Shown in pieces: positions 18,372-27,079 of a stretch of DNA of 64,000 bases (position 1 is the first letter of the stretch; each line of letters opens with the position of its first letter). Both the position numbers and the translations under genes were made by a program. The notes beneath the pieces are model-generated. The model had not been told where the DNA came from, made no database searches, and worked only from the letters and a program-made list of their open reading frames with translations. The stretch is from Metallyticus violacea (taxonomy: Eukaryota > Arthropoda > Insecta > Mantodea > Metallyticidae), in contig CM060846.1 of assembly GCA_030762175.1 (NCBI GenBank), positions 186,426,041 through 186,490,040 on the forward strand. Reading direction: 5' to 3'.

Positions 18372-20804
18372 CCCGAATGGAACCGAATCATAATTTGATA
18401 TTCGTCTCCTCTTGTGAAAACAAATCCTATAGATTTTATCTTCAGGTTCGGAAACGACATGAACTCCATCAGATCTTTTGCGTTTAATTTTCTTTTCCGT
18501 TCTAACCACAATGTTTCGCTCCTCATTTTCATTCAAAATTAAATTTTTAATGGCATCAAAATTTACTAGCTGCAAAGAAGCATAATTTAAAGTTATTCCC
18601 CTCACTTTGCATATAGTTTTGAAATTTCCATTTGCCAATTTAATCTTGTAAGCGTAATTTTTTGGTCCTCCAGACACAAATTCTGAAATGTAAGCTTCGG
18701 GCCCATAGTCTGCAAGTTCATCGGTCATATCTCCCAAGTTATCTCCACATTTAACCTTACACTCTTCTCCTTTTCTAACCTCAAAAATGATAGAATCGGT
18801 ATCTGTGTACAAAATGTCTTCGTTAAGGGCCTCCAAATAGGTATATAACTTAAGTCTTGCACCAGCAGTGACATATGCCCCGAGTATTTCGTTGGTATGT
18901 GCCAGCGAAGGGGCGTCAGCCTGGTCGGCATATTTCCACGAGAGCCAAACGACCTGGTCGCTTGCAAACATTAAATTTTGCACCTCTATCCCGGGGGTGA
19001 TCAAAAAAGCGAATAATTCTCGAGGTTCCCTAATCATTTTTGTTCGCGATCTATTGCCCTGTTCAGTGAGTTTTCCCCAAAAACTATTTAGACACAATTT
19101 TGCCAAAGACCTTGCACCGGGATTCTTTTTGATTGCCGTTTTATCCAAAAGTATTCCTTCGCTCTGAAAAAAGCTCCTTACATAGGATTCCTCGTCTTCT
19201 TCGCTCTTAACCCAGGAAGGATAGCCACTGGCTTCTGCCTTTAATTTTAAAAAACTATTTATGTATTCTACAAACAAACCCCCCTTGTTTTCACATTTAT
19301 CATACTGTTCCACCCTGTATTCGTAAAATTCATAAATTTCTCTAACTTCATAGCCCATCTCAACGGCTTTTCTTACCTCATCCACGATCCAAGTACCAAT
19401 GAATTCTCTTTCATTTTCGTTGTGGTTGCAATTTGTTTCTTCGTTTCCCTGTTCCATACAACTGGCGCAAAGACCAAACAACAGCTTTTGGCGGCATCTA
19501 TAGGGTAGTACGGGATGATAAAGCTCCCGATTTTTCGCCAAAACTCTACACTTTATTACCCCCTCTTTTTTAAGCATTGCGGGAATATTAGAGCAATCTA
19601 TATGAATTGTAGGATGACTAATAGGAAATTTAAAGTATTTGCAAATATATGGATACAATGACATGATATCAAAGTATTTAATTTCAGTTTTGCGATAAGT
19701 TTTCAGCGCCTCCGTTCTACCACCATAAAGGGAGTCTCGGAGAACAAGAGGAACATTTTTCACAACGGGATCATTACTAAGCGCTGGATGTTGCCTTAAA
19801 ATGTCCTCAAATTCACACTCCCACATAACATGACAAATATACCCTGCTGACACAATTTTTTCTAGCCTTTTCAAAGTATGTTCGTACCTATCTGCAAGCG
19901 TTTCTGATTTACTGTCTATGACTGGAACATCTCTATTATTTAAGCATGTGTGACCATGCCACAAGCATCCCATGAATTCAAAAACTTCTCTCGTCTCCTC
20001 ACAAAACCCATCCACTTTGAGGTTGGGCAACTCTGGCAATCTGACCTCTCTACCATTACCTGCATGTTGAATGCGAATGTTTCGTTTAATTTCCTCGTAT
20101 CTAAGCCACATGAGAGCCTTCCTGGACTGCTTATCTGCCTTTCTATAGCCTCCACAAGGTATGAGCCCTATAGTCTTTGACTGCAAGTACTTTTTCCTAA
20201 ATACCTTGTTGCATGCTGAGGCTATTGTAATTGATTCTTGAAATACATCAATATTTCCTATGCTTAAGAAGGTATTCCTAAATATGGAACACGCTTCTTT
20301 CAGCACGGTAACATCTGCCCTACAGTAAGTCTCTAACTCTTCTTTAAAATTAAAAACTCCATCTTTTACAGTGTCATACCAGTTGAAAAAATCTTTTTGT
20401 TCATCTGGCATCATCTGGTCGACACCGTAATAAGAAGGATCGGGATAAGCCCCCACATAACTCATGTGTTCCAAAGTGTTAAAAAAATGGGGAAAGTATC
20501 CCTTTGTTAGAGACTTTATGCCAAAGGCTTTGGGCAAACTTCGCAATTTCATAGGTAAAAAATTTAAACTATCCAAAAAGGTTATATGTTCCATTTTCAT
20601 GCACAAAATTTTAGCACCATTCATGATTAAATCGGATACCCAACTCTGTTTTATGGCATAATCCAAAATAAACATAAGATCATAAGCCCGGGCATTGTGG
20701 GCTATGGCTATAATTTTTTCACAAAATGGTCTATCCTTTCTTAAATATTCTACAAATTGTTGAATGCAGTTATCTCCCCAAAAGGAGTTCTTGCGCCTTC
20801 CGCA

Positions 20805-20807
20805 CTA
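20805..20807 (-). other. In-frame TAG inside polB
   Basis: The frame continues open and homologous on both sides, between the ExoI and ExoII motifs, directly after a Cys-Ser and before Cys-Gly. A point nonsense change or a read error. Confidence 0.9.
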
Positions 20808-21935
20808 ACTGCATTCCAAGTCTTTGCTATTTTCACACCGAAAACAACATTGTTCTATGCAAAGCAAATTTGCAACATGTAAAAATGTAGAAGAATCCCC
20901 AATGCGAGTATTTTGTGTGCATTCAATATCGTAAAATATAAACAAAACCTTTTTGGAAGAGGGAATTTTAGGGCTCAGTGTAGGCATAAAGCACATGTGT
21001 CCAGGCATCTCGTCACTTTTACAATTTTTACAATATACCCTATAACACACATGGTTAGGTTTTAGCTGCTGACTGCAAGTTGGACAATGGCGCTTCCATT
21101 CGCAAATAGTTTTATTTCCAATTCTATTTTGCATATGATTATTCATGCAATTTTGGTTTCTAAAATATCTATTACAGATAGAACAAAACAAATAATTTCC
21201 TTCATATTTACATGGTGGAACTGCAAAACATCCCGAGCATTTGTATTGACAGTTGTGGGTTTTGATTCCTTTGTCCATCCCCTTGTTGCACCCTTCACAT
21301 ACATATAGTTTAGCCATAACGCCTGTAAGATTTACAATGACATTGTAATGTTTTTCTTTAGCATCATATAATAGGTTAAGTCGTTTGGATGAATTTAAAT
21401 TTCCGTCAAATATAATGTTTTCACAATACAGTCCATCATAAACTACAATTCTAAATTCTGAAAAATAATTTTGAAATTGTTGTAATTCTACAATTCCTCC
21501 CCCCTTACTGAGATCAATATTTGTATCTTTTAATAGATCATCAACTTTAGAAAGGAGTTTTCTACCCTGAGTGAAAGCTTTATAGTCTGGATCTTTATTA
21601 AAATGAGCAATTGCTATAACTAACGCATGGGCTAAACAATTTATATGTGATTTAACTGTCACAATGCTTTTTTTCAAATGTGCCAAAGCAGACACGTCGC
21701 GGCCCTTTGTCTTTATTCTACCATTGCCTAAAGGCATCTCAATATGATCTGCTTTTATGGATAAGGTATCCGTAGCATAAAAATTGGCGTTAGATTGGCA
21801 TACCTTTTCCATTAAAGCCATTATAACATTTAAATGAACTTGATCCCTCCGACGAAGACTAAGCCCTATAGGTTTATCTTGCAAATTTATAGAGTTAGTA
21901 ATTGATAAACCAACCATATGATGTGGTTCAATATT

Positions 21936-21938
21936 TTA
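21936..21938 (-). other. In-frame TAA near the N-terminus of polB
   Basis: It separates the first 53 codons (from 22097) from the rest in the same frame. Downstream ATGs exist (21917), but the upstream segment is Polinton PolB-like. Confidence 0.85.
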
Positions 21939-22098
21939 TAATACAGTATTTAAAATAGTTTGCATGGTATTTTTAAAGTAGAGTATGGGATTTTCATTGT
22001 TAGGAGATGGTTTAATTTGTATAACAAAATGCCTCCCATGAGCATTAAACCTCTTATACTCTCTGCGTGCTTCGCTTACAACTGTAATATTTTCCATG

Positions 22099-22177
22099 CT
22101 AAAACACAAAATGTTATATAAACTTTTCAGTTCAGCCAAATCTTTACAAAATGTAAAAAAATAGTGTTGTTACTTAC
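22099..22177 (-). other. Candidate 5' leader intron of polB
   Basis: Minus strand: donor AAT|GTAAGTAAC at 22177, T-rich acceptor TTTTGTGTTTTAG ending at 22099, one base before ATG 22097. About 79 nt. Confidence 0.6.
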
Positions 22178-22424
22178 ATTGGTGAAGACTTTGCGACGTG
22201 TTTTGTTGTACAACAAATGGTCAACTGTGGAGGAAGGTGGTGCAGTATTCTTTATATAGCGGCGAAAATTGCAGTTCCGCTTATGACGTATTTAGGGAGT
22301 AGTCTGCAAGTGCACTCCGCTTATGACGTATTTGGGCGTTAGCTGCTAACTGCAGCGTATAAAAGCTGGTAGGATAGGCTTTTCCACAGTTCACTGCGAC
22401 CGGGTGCAACATTGCTACAGCAAG
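22178..22424. promoter_or_regulatory. Divergent promoter of the Polinton
   Basis: Minus-strand TATATAAAG at 22250-22258 faces polB. Plus-strand TATAAAA at 22358-22364 faces the rightward genes, followed about 25 nt later by an initiator-like CAGTTCACTG. Between them TCCGCTTATGACGTATTT occurs twice (22276-22293 and 22316-22333). Each copy contains TGACGTA, close to the CRE/ATF site. Such a shared promoter would co-express polymerase, dUTPase and the small DNA-binding candidate. Confidence 0.7.
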
Positions 22425-22513
22425 GTAAGTATTCTACAGTTTTTTTTTCTTCCTATTTTTATAGTTTTTTTTCTTAAAACAAGCCTTATATAAAAGTATT
22501 ATCTTCTTTGTAG
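22425..22513 (+). other. Candidate 5' leader intron of the rightward genes
   Basis: Donor CAAG|GTAAGT at 22425 and acceptor CTTCTTTGTAG ending at 22513, with the ATG at 22515. Strong pyrimidine tract (T8 and more). Confidence 0.65.
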
Positions 22514-22514
22514 A

Positions 22515-22826
22515 ATGGATTTTGTCAGTAGATTTAATCAATTTCAAACCACCAAAACAATGCAGATTCGAGATTTATCAAAAAATACTCCATACAACGT
22601 AGTTACTGCATCAAGAGTAGTGACACAGTATGGACCCTCAATATCCATTAAACTTCAAAAAAATGATGAAGATCCCATTAGCGTGTTTGTTCCAAGAAAA
22701 TACACGGATGTTTTTAAAGAAAGCGACATTGAAGATATTAATAATCAAAGACTATGCCTAACGTTTCAATTTCTAGGATTTAATAATCCTAACAATGCCT
22801 ACAATATAACGTTTCAAAAGAAATAA
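22515..22826 (+). CDS. OB-fold-like small protein (possible ssDNA-binding)
   Basis: 103 residues. After a short N-terminus (FVSRFNQFQTTK) it reads MQIRDLSKNTPYNVV, then VVTQYGPSISIKL, then SVFVPRKYTDVF, DIEDIN and a final LTFQFLGF...YNITF. The run of about five short strands with a Y/F-G turn and an F-x-P-x-x-Y element resembles OB-fold single-strand DNA-binding modules. This is pattern inference, not a firm family call. It is the first gene after the rightward TATA box and spliced leader, next to dUTPase and opposite polB, a sensible position for a replication accessory protein. A broken homologue in the host flank (32278-32553) shares the IKVSDL / QTRFG / FLP / EAIN pattern. Confidence 0.75.
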   Translation: MDFVSRFNQFQTTKTMQIRDLSKNTPYNVVTASRVVTQYGPSISIKLQKNDEDPISVFVPRKYTDVFKESDIEDINNQRLCLTFQFLGFNNPNNAYNITFQKK

Positions 22827-22850
22827 CTAAAATTGCCTTTTTTTCTTTTC

Positions 22851-22852
22851 AG
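22851..22852 (+). other. 3' splice site flush with the dUTPase ATG
   Basis: CCTTTTTTTCTTTTCAG ends at 22852 and ATG begins at 22853. A second acceptor usable by the leader donor at 22425. Confidence 0.6.
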
Positions 22853-23272
22853 ATGACTTTGCGAATTAAGCTAATTAATAATGTTACATTACCTATTAGA
22901 TGCACTGAAGAATCAGCAGGCTTAGATATATTTTCACCCACAACGTACGAGTTTCAACCTCAACAAACCATAGTTATCCCAACAGGACTATCAGCAAGAC
23001 CTCCCAAGCATACTTATCTACGAATAGTAGAAAAATCTAGTTTAGCACTATTAGGATTTACTATTAGAGGAGGGTGTATAGATAGAGATTACACCGGTGA
23101 AATATGTGTAATAATGTGTAACAACTCGGATAAAAAACAAAGTATTTCAAAAAATCAAAAATTTGCACAATTAATATGTGAAAAAATATACACACCCAAA
23201 ATAAAATATGTTAATAAATCAAAATGTACTAAAAGAGGAAACAAAGGCTTTGGTAGCACAGGACAGTATTAG
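22853..23272 (+). CDS. dut: dUTPase (dUTP diphosphatase)
   Basis: 139 residues, full length for a trimeric dUTPase. The enzyme hydrolyses dUTP to dUMP and PPi, keeping uracil out of newly made DNA. All five motifs are present in order: 1 SAGLDIFS (21-28), 2 EKSSLA (60-65, a variant of R-S-S), 3 GGCIDRDYTGEI (73-84, with the catalytic Asp77 and Asp79-Tyr80), 4 QKFAQLI (near 107), and 5 KGFGSTG (near the C-terminus). The start is fixed by an abutting splice acceptor. dUTPases are sporadic in Polintons but common in large DNA viruses and retro-elements, so this is an accessory acquisition. Confidence 0.96.
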   Translation: MTLRIKLINNVTLPIRCTEESAGLDIFSPTTYEFQPQQTIVIPTGLSARPPKHTYLRIVEKSSLALLGFTIRGGCIDRDYTGEICVIMCNNSDKKQSISKNQKFAQLICEKIYTPKIKYVNKSKCTKRGNKGFGSTGQY

Positions 23273-23296
23273 TAATACTTCATTTTGTACTTCTAT

Positions 23297-23298
23297 AG
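23297..23298 (+). other. 3' splice site three bases before the 359-residue gene
   Basis: CATTTTGTACTTCTATAG ends at 23298, then GCC and ATG at 23302 (GCCATGG is a good Kozak context). Confidence 0.55.
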
Positions 23299-23301
23299 GC
23301 C

Positions 23302-24381
23302 ATGGACGATTTCATCTCTCGAAACACAAACCGATTAACTAGAAGATATGATATGCTGGCAAAAGAAATTGGTTTTAATGATTTATTTGAGGAATATACA
23401 CCAGTTCATTTTCCTGAATACTGGTCAACCGTATCGTGGTTATTGTACTGGTTATGTAATGAAAACATTTGTTGTGTGCTAGGGAATGCATTTCCATGTT
23501 ATGTAGCAGGAATACTCGCTGATACACCTAATCATGTTACCATATATGTTGCTATAAAAAAGGGTACACGAGAAGAAAGAATGTTAAACTTTTTGTTTTC
23601 TCCAAATAACTATGTACATGTTAATGAAAATAATCATGTAATGGATTTTACATTTAGCCATGCACAACAGAGTAGTTTACCTTTAAACAATATACCAATA
23701 CTTTCCTACTTTTGGAAAGTAGAGTGTAAAGAATATGAGTTTAACATTAAGTTAACACATATATATGTTCATAAACATGTAACTTTGCAGGACAGTTGGG
23801 TGGACTTTATGTATTTTCTTTTTAGAAACTTTGGAATTGCTTTCCAAAAACGCCTAATAGTAGGATTATTTCATAACAAGGTATTTTCTTTTAAATACCT
23901 TTGTGATCCTGTATTAAAATTAAACGGATGGCATACGTCATCAAAATTAAATTTGAACTTTTTAAAAACCAGAGCTTTATTTAACTGTTCCAATTCAAAT
24001 GAATGCAAATGCACAATATGTCATAAAAGTGCACCATCATTAAAAGGTATAGCATCAAATGTTTTGTTTGAAAACACAACTTTAAATTTTTTACATAAGG
24101 ACACAAATTATTATAATTATATGTATATGGTTGTAAACTTATTTGAGTTTGACTTTTCAATAGAACAAGTAATTCCATTTGACTTTCCTGTAAAGCTTAC
24201 CGCCATGTATTATCCTGTTGACACTAACAAAAAATGTCATTTTTTATGTTACAAAGAAGATCATTATAAACCTTTTATTCATATGAATAAATTTCATTGT
24301 GAAGATTCATTTATTACTGAAATGCTAAAAGAAAAGGATAAATGGTGGTGTTTTATATGTTCTAAGCCAATGTTTGTGTAA
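23302..24381 (+). CDS. Orphan 359-residue protein, weak nucleotidyltransferase-like start
   Basis: Not recognised with confidence. The frame is intact. Residues about 50-90 read LCNENICCVLGNAFPCYVAG followed by a strand THVTIYVAIK-like (actual NHVTIYVAIK). G-x-A...A-G followed by a D/T-x-x-I-x-V strand recalls the start of nucleotidyltransferase-fold proteins, but the acidic pair expected there is not clear. Residues about 228-240 have CSNSNECKCTICHK and the C-terminus WWCFICSKPMFV, so the Cys pairs could bind a metal. It is AT-richer in codon use than the structural genes, as are its two rightward neighbours. The rightward block ends about 17 nt later at an AATAAA (24398-24403). Confidence 0.7.
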   Translation: MDDFISRNTNRLTRRYDMLAKEIGFNDLFEEYTPVHFPEYWSTVSWLLYWLCNENICCVLGNAFPCYVAGILADTPNHVTIYVAIKKGTREERMLNFLFSPNNYVHVNENNHVMDFTFSHAQQSSLPLNNIPILSYFWKVECKEYEFNIKLTHIYVHKHVTLQDSWVDFMYFLFRNFGIAFQKRLIVGLFHNKVFSFKYLCDPVLKLNGWHTSSKLNLNFLKTRALFNCSNSNECKCTICHKSAPSLKGIASNVLFENTTLNFLHKDTNYYNYMYMVVNLFEFDFSIEQVIPFDFPVKLTAMYYPVDTNKKCHFLCYKEDHYKPFIHMNKFHCEDSFITEMLKEKDKWWCFICSKPMFV

Positions 24382-24775
24382 AATCATCTGAATTGTCAAT
24401 AAATGTAATTTCTAAATCAATGTAATCTATTTTTTCTTTATTTTATTAAAACCTCTATCCATATCCCTTATACATTTCTCATCAACTTACAAATATTAAT
24501 ACCTCAGTCCATATCATGGGACAATTGGTAGCAATCGTAATTATTTGTTATATTGTAAGGCAAGCAAGCTAGGCTGAAACTGCATTCTTGCATTGCTTGG
24601 CTAAAACTAGTTTTTAATGTATCAAGAAATGGTACGAGGAACGCTTACCAAACTAATATTAAGGGGGAATGCTTACCATCTCGTGTATAATCAAAATTTA
24701 GCAAGGAATAAACAATGAACACCTGTTAGGCACCAAAGGCGATGTGCTAATAATACAAAAAAAGCATTTAATTTT
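24382..24775. other. Intergenic region with poly(A) signal and direct-repeat module
   Basis: AATAAA at 24398-24403 is a candidate 3' end of the rightward block. From 24636 to 24769 lies a module (GAGGAACGCTTACCA ... ATACAAAAAAAGCATTT) repeated at 25174-25307. It includes the 3' part of a SINE family, minus strand. No gene is seen. Confidence 0.65.
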
Positions 24776-24817
24776 TGACGAGTTAAACTCGACGCTGGTG
24801 TATTATAAAGATGAATA
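24776..24817 (+). pseudogene. Duplicated C-terminal tail of the leftmost gene
   Basis: The inner end of the right inverted repeat encodes DELNSTLVYYKDE and a stop, identical to the end of the gene at 10268-10843. Homology ends abruptly upstream of it. It has no start and is not a gene on its own. Confidence 0.85.
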
Positions 24818-24819
24818 AA
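24814..24819 (+). terminator. Poly(A) signal AATAAA inside the right inverted repeat
   Basis: The same AATAAA as at 10267-10272, here on the plus strand, positioned to end transcripts of the rightward block. Confidence 0.5.
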
Positions 24820-25587
24820 ATATTATTTGTAAACCTGTTTTGTTATTTTTCCTGTACTCACCTATTGAAACCTCCACTTGCATTCTGAAAAAAATACCTT
24901 TAATTGGCTTTGCCAAGGCTAACATTGCCTCCGCCAGAAAGACATTTTATATGGAATTGTAATACATCTGCATTCTGATAAAATGTATAATTTCACAATC
25001 TTTTTATAAATCTACATTTTCAGGAAATATCTTGAATTGGCTTTGCCAAGGCTAACATCTACGCAAGAAAGACAAGTTATGTGTCATTGTAATACATCTG
25101 GTAGCTTTGCAGGAAATTCCTTGGAAACAAGTTCTCGGACTTGTCCTCCTGCCTGATATAGTAACTGTTTTAAGAGGAACGCTTACCAATCTAATATTAA
25201 GAGAAATGCTTACCATCTCATGTATAATCAAAATTTAGCCAGAAATAAACAATTAACGCCCGTTAGGCACCGCAGGCGATGGATACTAATAATACAAGAA
25301 AGGATTTATTTTTAAGGTAGGAATCGTTCCAGGCCTAAGTTTAGGGTAACCCCCCCCCCCCGGCAATTTAGCAGTAGCTTTTCATTAAAATCTTAATCTG
25401 GCGGTTGCCCAGGGGGGTGGAGGGTTTTATGACTTCTCAGTTGGCCTTGAAATAGGGGTTGTTTTGTATTTTTAGGGGTTGTTTTTTATTTTAGGGGTAG
25501 TTTTTAATTTTTTTTTTTTTGCTTTTTGGCGTAACTTTTTTCCAACCCTATAAATAGGGGATGGGATAAAGTGCTGCTTATACTACT

Positions 25588-25593
25588 CATCTT
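25588..25593. repeat. Target-site duplication, right (CATCTT)
   Basis: Exact repeat of 9719-9724. Confidence 0.95.
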
Positions 25594-25604
25594 ATTTTAT
25601 AAAA

Positions 25605-25868
25605 ACCTGCTTTTTTCCTGTGGAATATGGTATTTAACATTGTCTATCAGAATATTCTTGACATTAAATCTGTTTACCAGCACTAACCAGATATTATAAT
25701 CTTTAAGAATATTCTGAAACTTATCATCACATATCAACCATGGGCTACAAATAAATACAGAATATTGTTAAAGATTTTAATATCAGATTAGCCCCAGTAA
25801 ATGACTTTGATGTATGAAATCTCGTAATAGACAATGTTAATGCCAGTATTCTACAGGAAATAATGTAG
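25605..25868. repeat. Foldback (inverted-repeat) element
   Basis: Arms pair across the centre: TTTCCTGTGGAATA...AACATTGTCTAT (from about 25613) with the reverse complement of ATAGACAATGTTAATGCCAG...CAGGAAAT (to about 25862). A further inner match around CTTTAAGAATATTCTG (about 25702) pairs with about 25760-25785. The arms are about 120 bp and diverged. No coding capacity, so a MITE-like relic. Confidence 0.65.
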
Positions 25869-25879
25869 GATTTCACAAT

Positions 25880-26300
25880 ATAAGCTTTCAAGAATAAAAA
25901 AAAATATACATTGGAAAATCAAAAAGAAAAATAGGCACGTGGTTAACAGAATACTTAAAAATTAAATACAAGCAAACAGAGAAATCAGCAGTAGAATTTC
26001 ATTTCTGCATAGAAAACTATAAAATAATGAATAAAGTAAAATTTTTAATTCATTAAAGGACCATATAGAATTAGCAAGTTAGGAAAACATGTACATATAC
26101 AAATTCAAAGACAGTTTAATGAACTTCAATACATTACAGGATGAAAACATAAACTTTAATTTCATCACACCTCCACCACAGCAGACTACACCTTTCCACA
26201 TCATTACTAGGCATCTAGCAGTGGTCTTTCTAGGGAATGAGGGTTTGTTTATCCAGTTCTATAATTATAGACAAATAAGTGAGAATTGATAGTGTTTAGT
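25880..26300 (+). mobile_element. Penelope-like GIY-YIG and tail fragment
   Basis: The plus strand reads IYIGKSKRKIGTWLTEYLK then a conserved SAVEFHFC helix region, the second half of a GIY-YIG endonuclease. After a gap comes the YIYKFKDSLMNF...FITPPPQQ tail shared with other copies. It is truncated at the 5' side, with no RT. Confidence 0.7.
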
Positions 26301-27033
26301 TTGACTAAGTTATACTATGAGTTTAGTCACTTTAACTTTACATTTGTAATTCTTATACAATTTACAATCTATGTTCTTGGTCATCATAAATTATACTTAA
26401 TTTTTCATGATTTATTATAAAGATCATAACTGTCTGGAGGTATGAGCATTTCAATTATTTTTATTACCTGGAAAGCCTGGCTGCAGGTCATTTTACAATG
26501 GAAATTTACTATGTATTTTATTGCATGCTTTTGAAAGATAATATCTTTGTTAAAGTTGGTAAAGAATTATTAATCCATAATTCTAATCTATATGTAGGAT
26601 GACATTGAATGAGAGAAAAATTAGCATGGCATTAATGTACTAACATTGATAAATATATAAGCACTATGAGGGCACTAGAAATTCCTCATGCTAATTATGC
26701 ACCTGTTAAAGTCTGTATTAGGTGATACTACACTTCATTAACTTATTAATTTATCACAATATTTTGCAAGTACATTTATCCTTACCCTAGCTTGAATACA
26801 ATAAAAACACACATTATAAACACAGTTCCATTTTGCTTTAAATTATAGTTTAGTTTGGTGGATGACTCAAATTTTAATAGTATCAATAACAAAGAGAGGT
26901 TTCCCTAAAATTACAAAATCTCTAAGACCATAGTATTAAGTTCACAATAGAAGTGGAAGAAGAAAGTTGTTTTCCCTTTTAAGACATTAAAATCTTTAGG
27001 AAAAAGACCATATTTTGGTTTGTTATATGGAAA

Positions 27034-27063
<30 letters not shown>
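27034..27063. repeat. (AT)n microsatellite
   Basis: Uninterrupted AT/TA run. Confidence 0.95.
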
Positions 27064-27067
<4 letters not shown>

Positions 27068-27079
27068 CCCAATAAAGAG

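Larger units (their letters stand above)
18354..22097 (-). pseudogene. POLB: Protein-primed DNA polymerase B with two in-frame stops
   Basis: One continuous minus-strand frame of about 1,248 codons from ATG 22097 to TGA 18354-18356, broken by TAA at 21936-21938 and TAG at 20805-20807 with no frameshift. Motifs are in order. A Cys-rich region follows the N-terminal domain (about 21000-21310). ExoI is YDIECT (about 20917-20940), ExoII is AHNARAYD (20680-20705), ExoIII is YCRADVTVL (about 20300-20330). Polymerase A is DIMSLYP (about 19655), B is KLCLNSFWGK (about 19090) and C is YTDTDS (about 18800). LSLRRRDQ in the N-terminal part is also typical. This replicative enzyme uses a terminal protein as primer. 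The second stop falls between ExoI and ExoII. Since neighbouring genes have no internal stops, a variant genetic code is excluded. The start is supported by a splice acceptor one base before the ATG. Confidence 0.95.
24636..25307. repeat. Direct repeat of a SINE/TIR module
   Basis: 24636-24769 and 25174-25307 are about 135-bp diverged direct copies. Each joins a piece of Polinton terminal sequence (GCTTACCATCTC-TGTATAATC) to the 3' part of the SINE family seen at 42945-43225 (GGCACC...AGGCGATG). Confidence 0.75.
9725..25587. mobile_element. Complete Polinton/Maverick (adintovirus-like) element
   Basis: 15,863 bp between perfect 6-bp target duplications, with termini AGTAGTATAAGC... and its inverse. 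It contains polB, integrase, packaging ATPase, cysteine protease, major and minor capsid genes, a pVI/pX-like gene, dUTPase and orphans. The leftward block runs from 22097 down to 10268 and the rightward block from 22515 to 24381. Gene packing is tight: several stop-to-start gaps are 0-2 nt and several genes overlap. Known Polintons are 15-25 kb with 5-6 bp duplications and this same core set. Being bounded and gene-complete, it is likely a fairly recent integration. Defects found are two in-frame stops in polB and one frameshift in the gene at 10881-11418. Confidence 0.97.
24776..25587. repeat. Right terminal inverted repeat (longer copy)
   Basis: About 812 bp, the reverse complement of 9725-10310 with extra material. 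A tandem duplication makes GGCTTTGCCAAGGCTAACAT occur at about 24903 and 25040. A SINE 3' segment lies at about 25247-25350, before a C homopolymer matching the left G tract. The inner edge holds the last 14 codons of the leftmost gene on the plus strand. Confidence 0.92.

Noticed and set aside
20805..21917. A separate zinc-finger gene next to a shorter polymerase gene
   Set aside because: Both pieces lie in one frame separated by a single TAG, and ExoI is in the first while ExoII and the polymerase motifs are in the second.
18354..22097. Stop-codon reassignment or deliberate read-through to explain the polB stops
   Set aside because: All other long genes of the element run without internal stops and use TAA/TAG/TGA as terminators, so nonsense mutation or read error is simpler.
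9725..25587. An adenovirus or a large nucleocytoplasmic virus insertion
   Set aside because: Integrase with chromodomain, 6-bp target duplication, size and gene set are those of a Polinton/adintovirus; no adenovirus-specific genes are seen.
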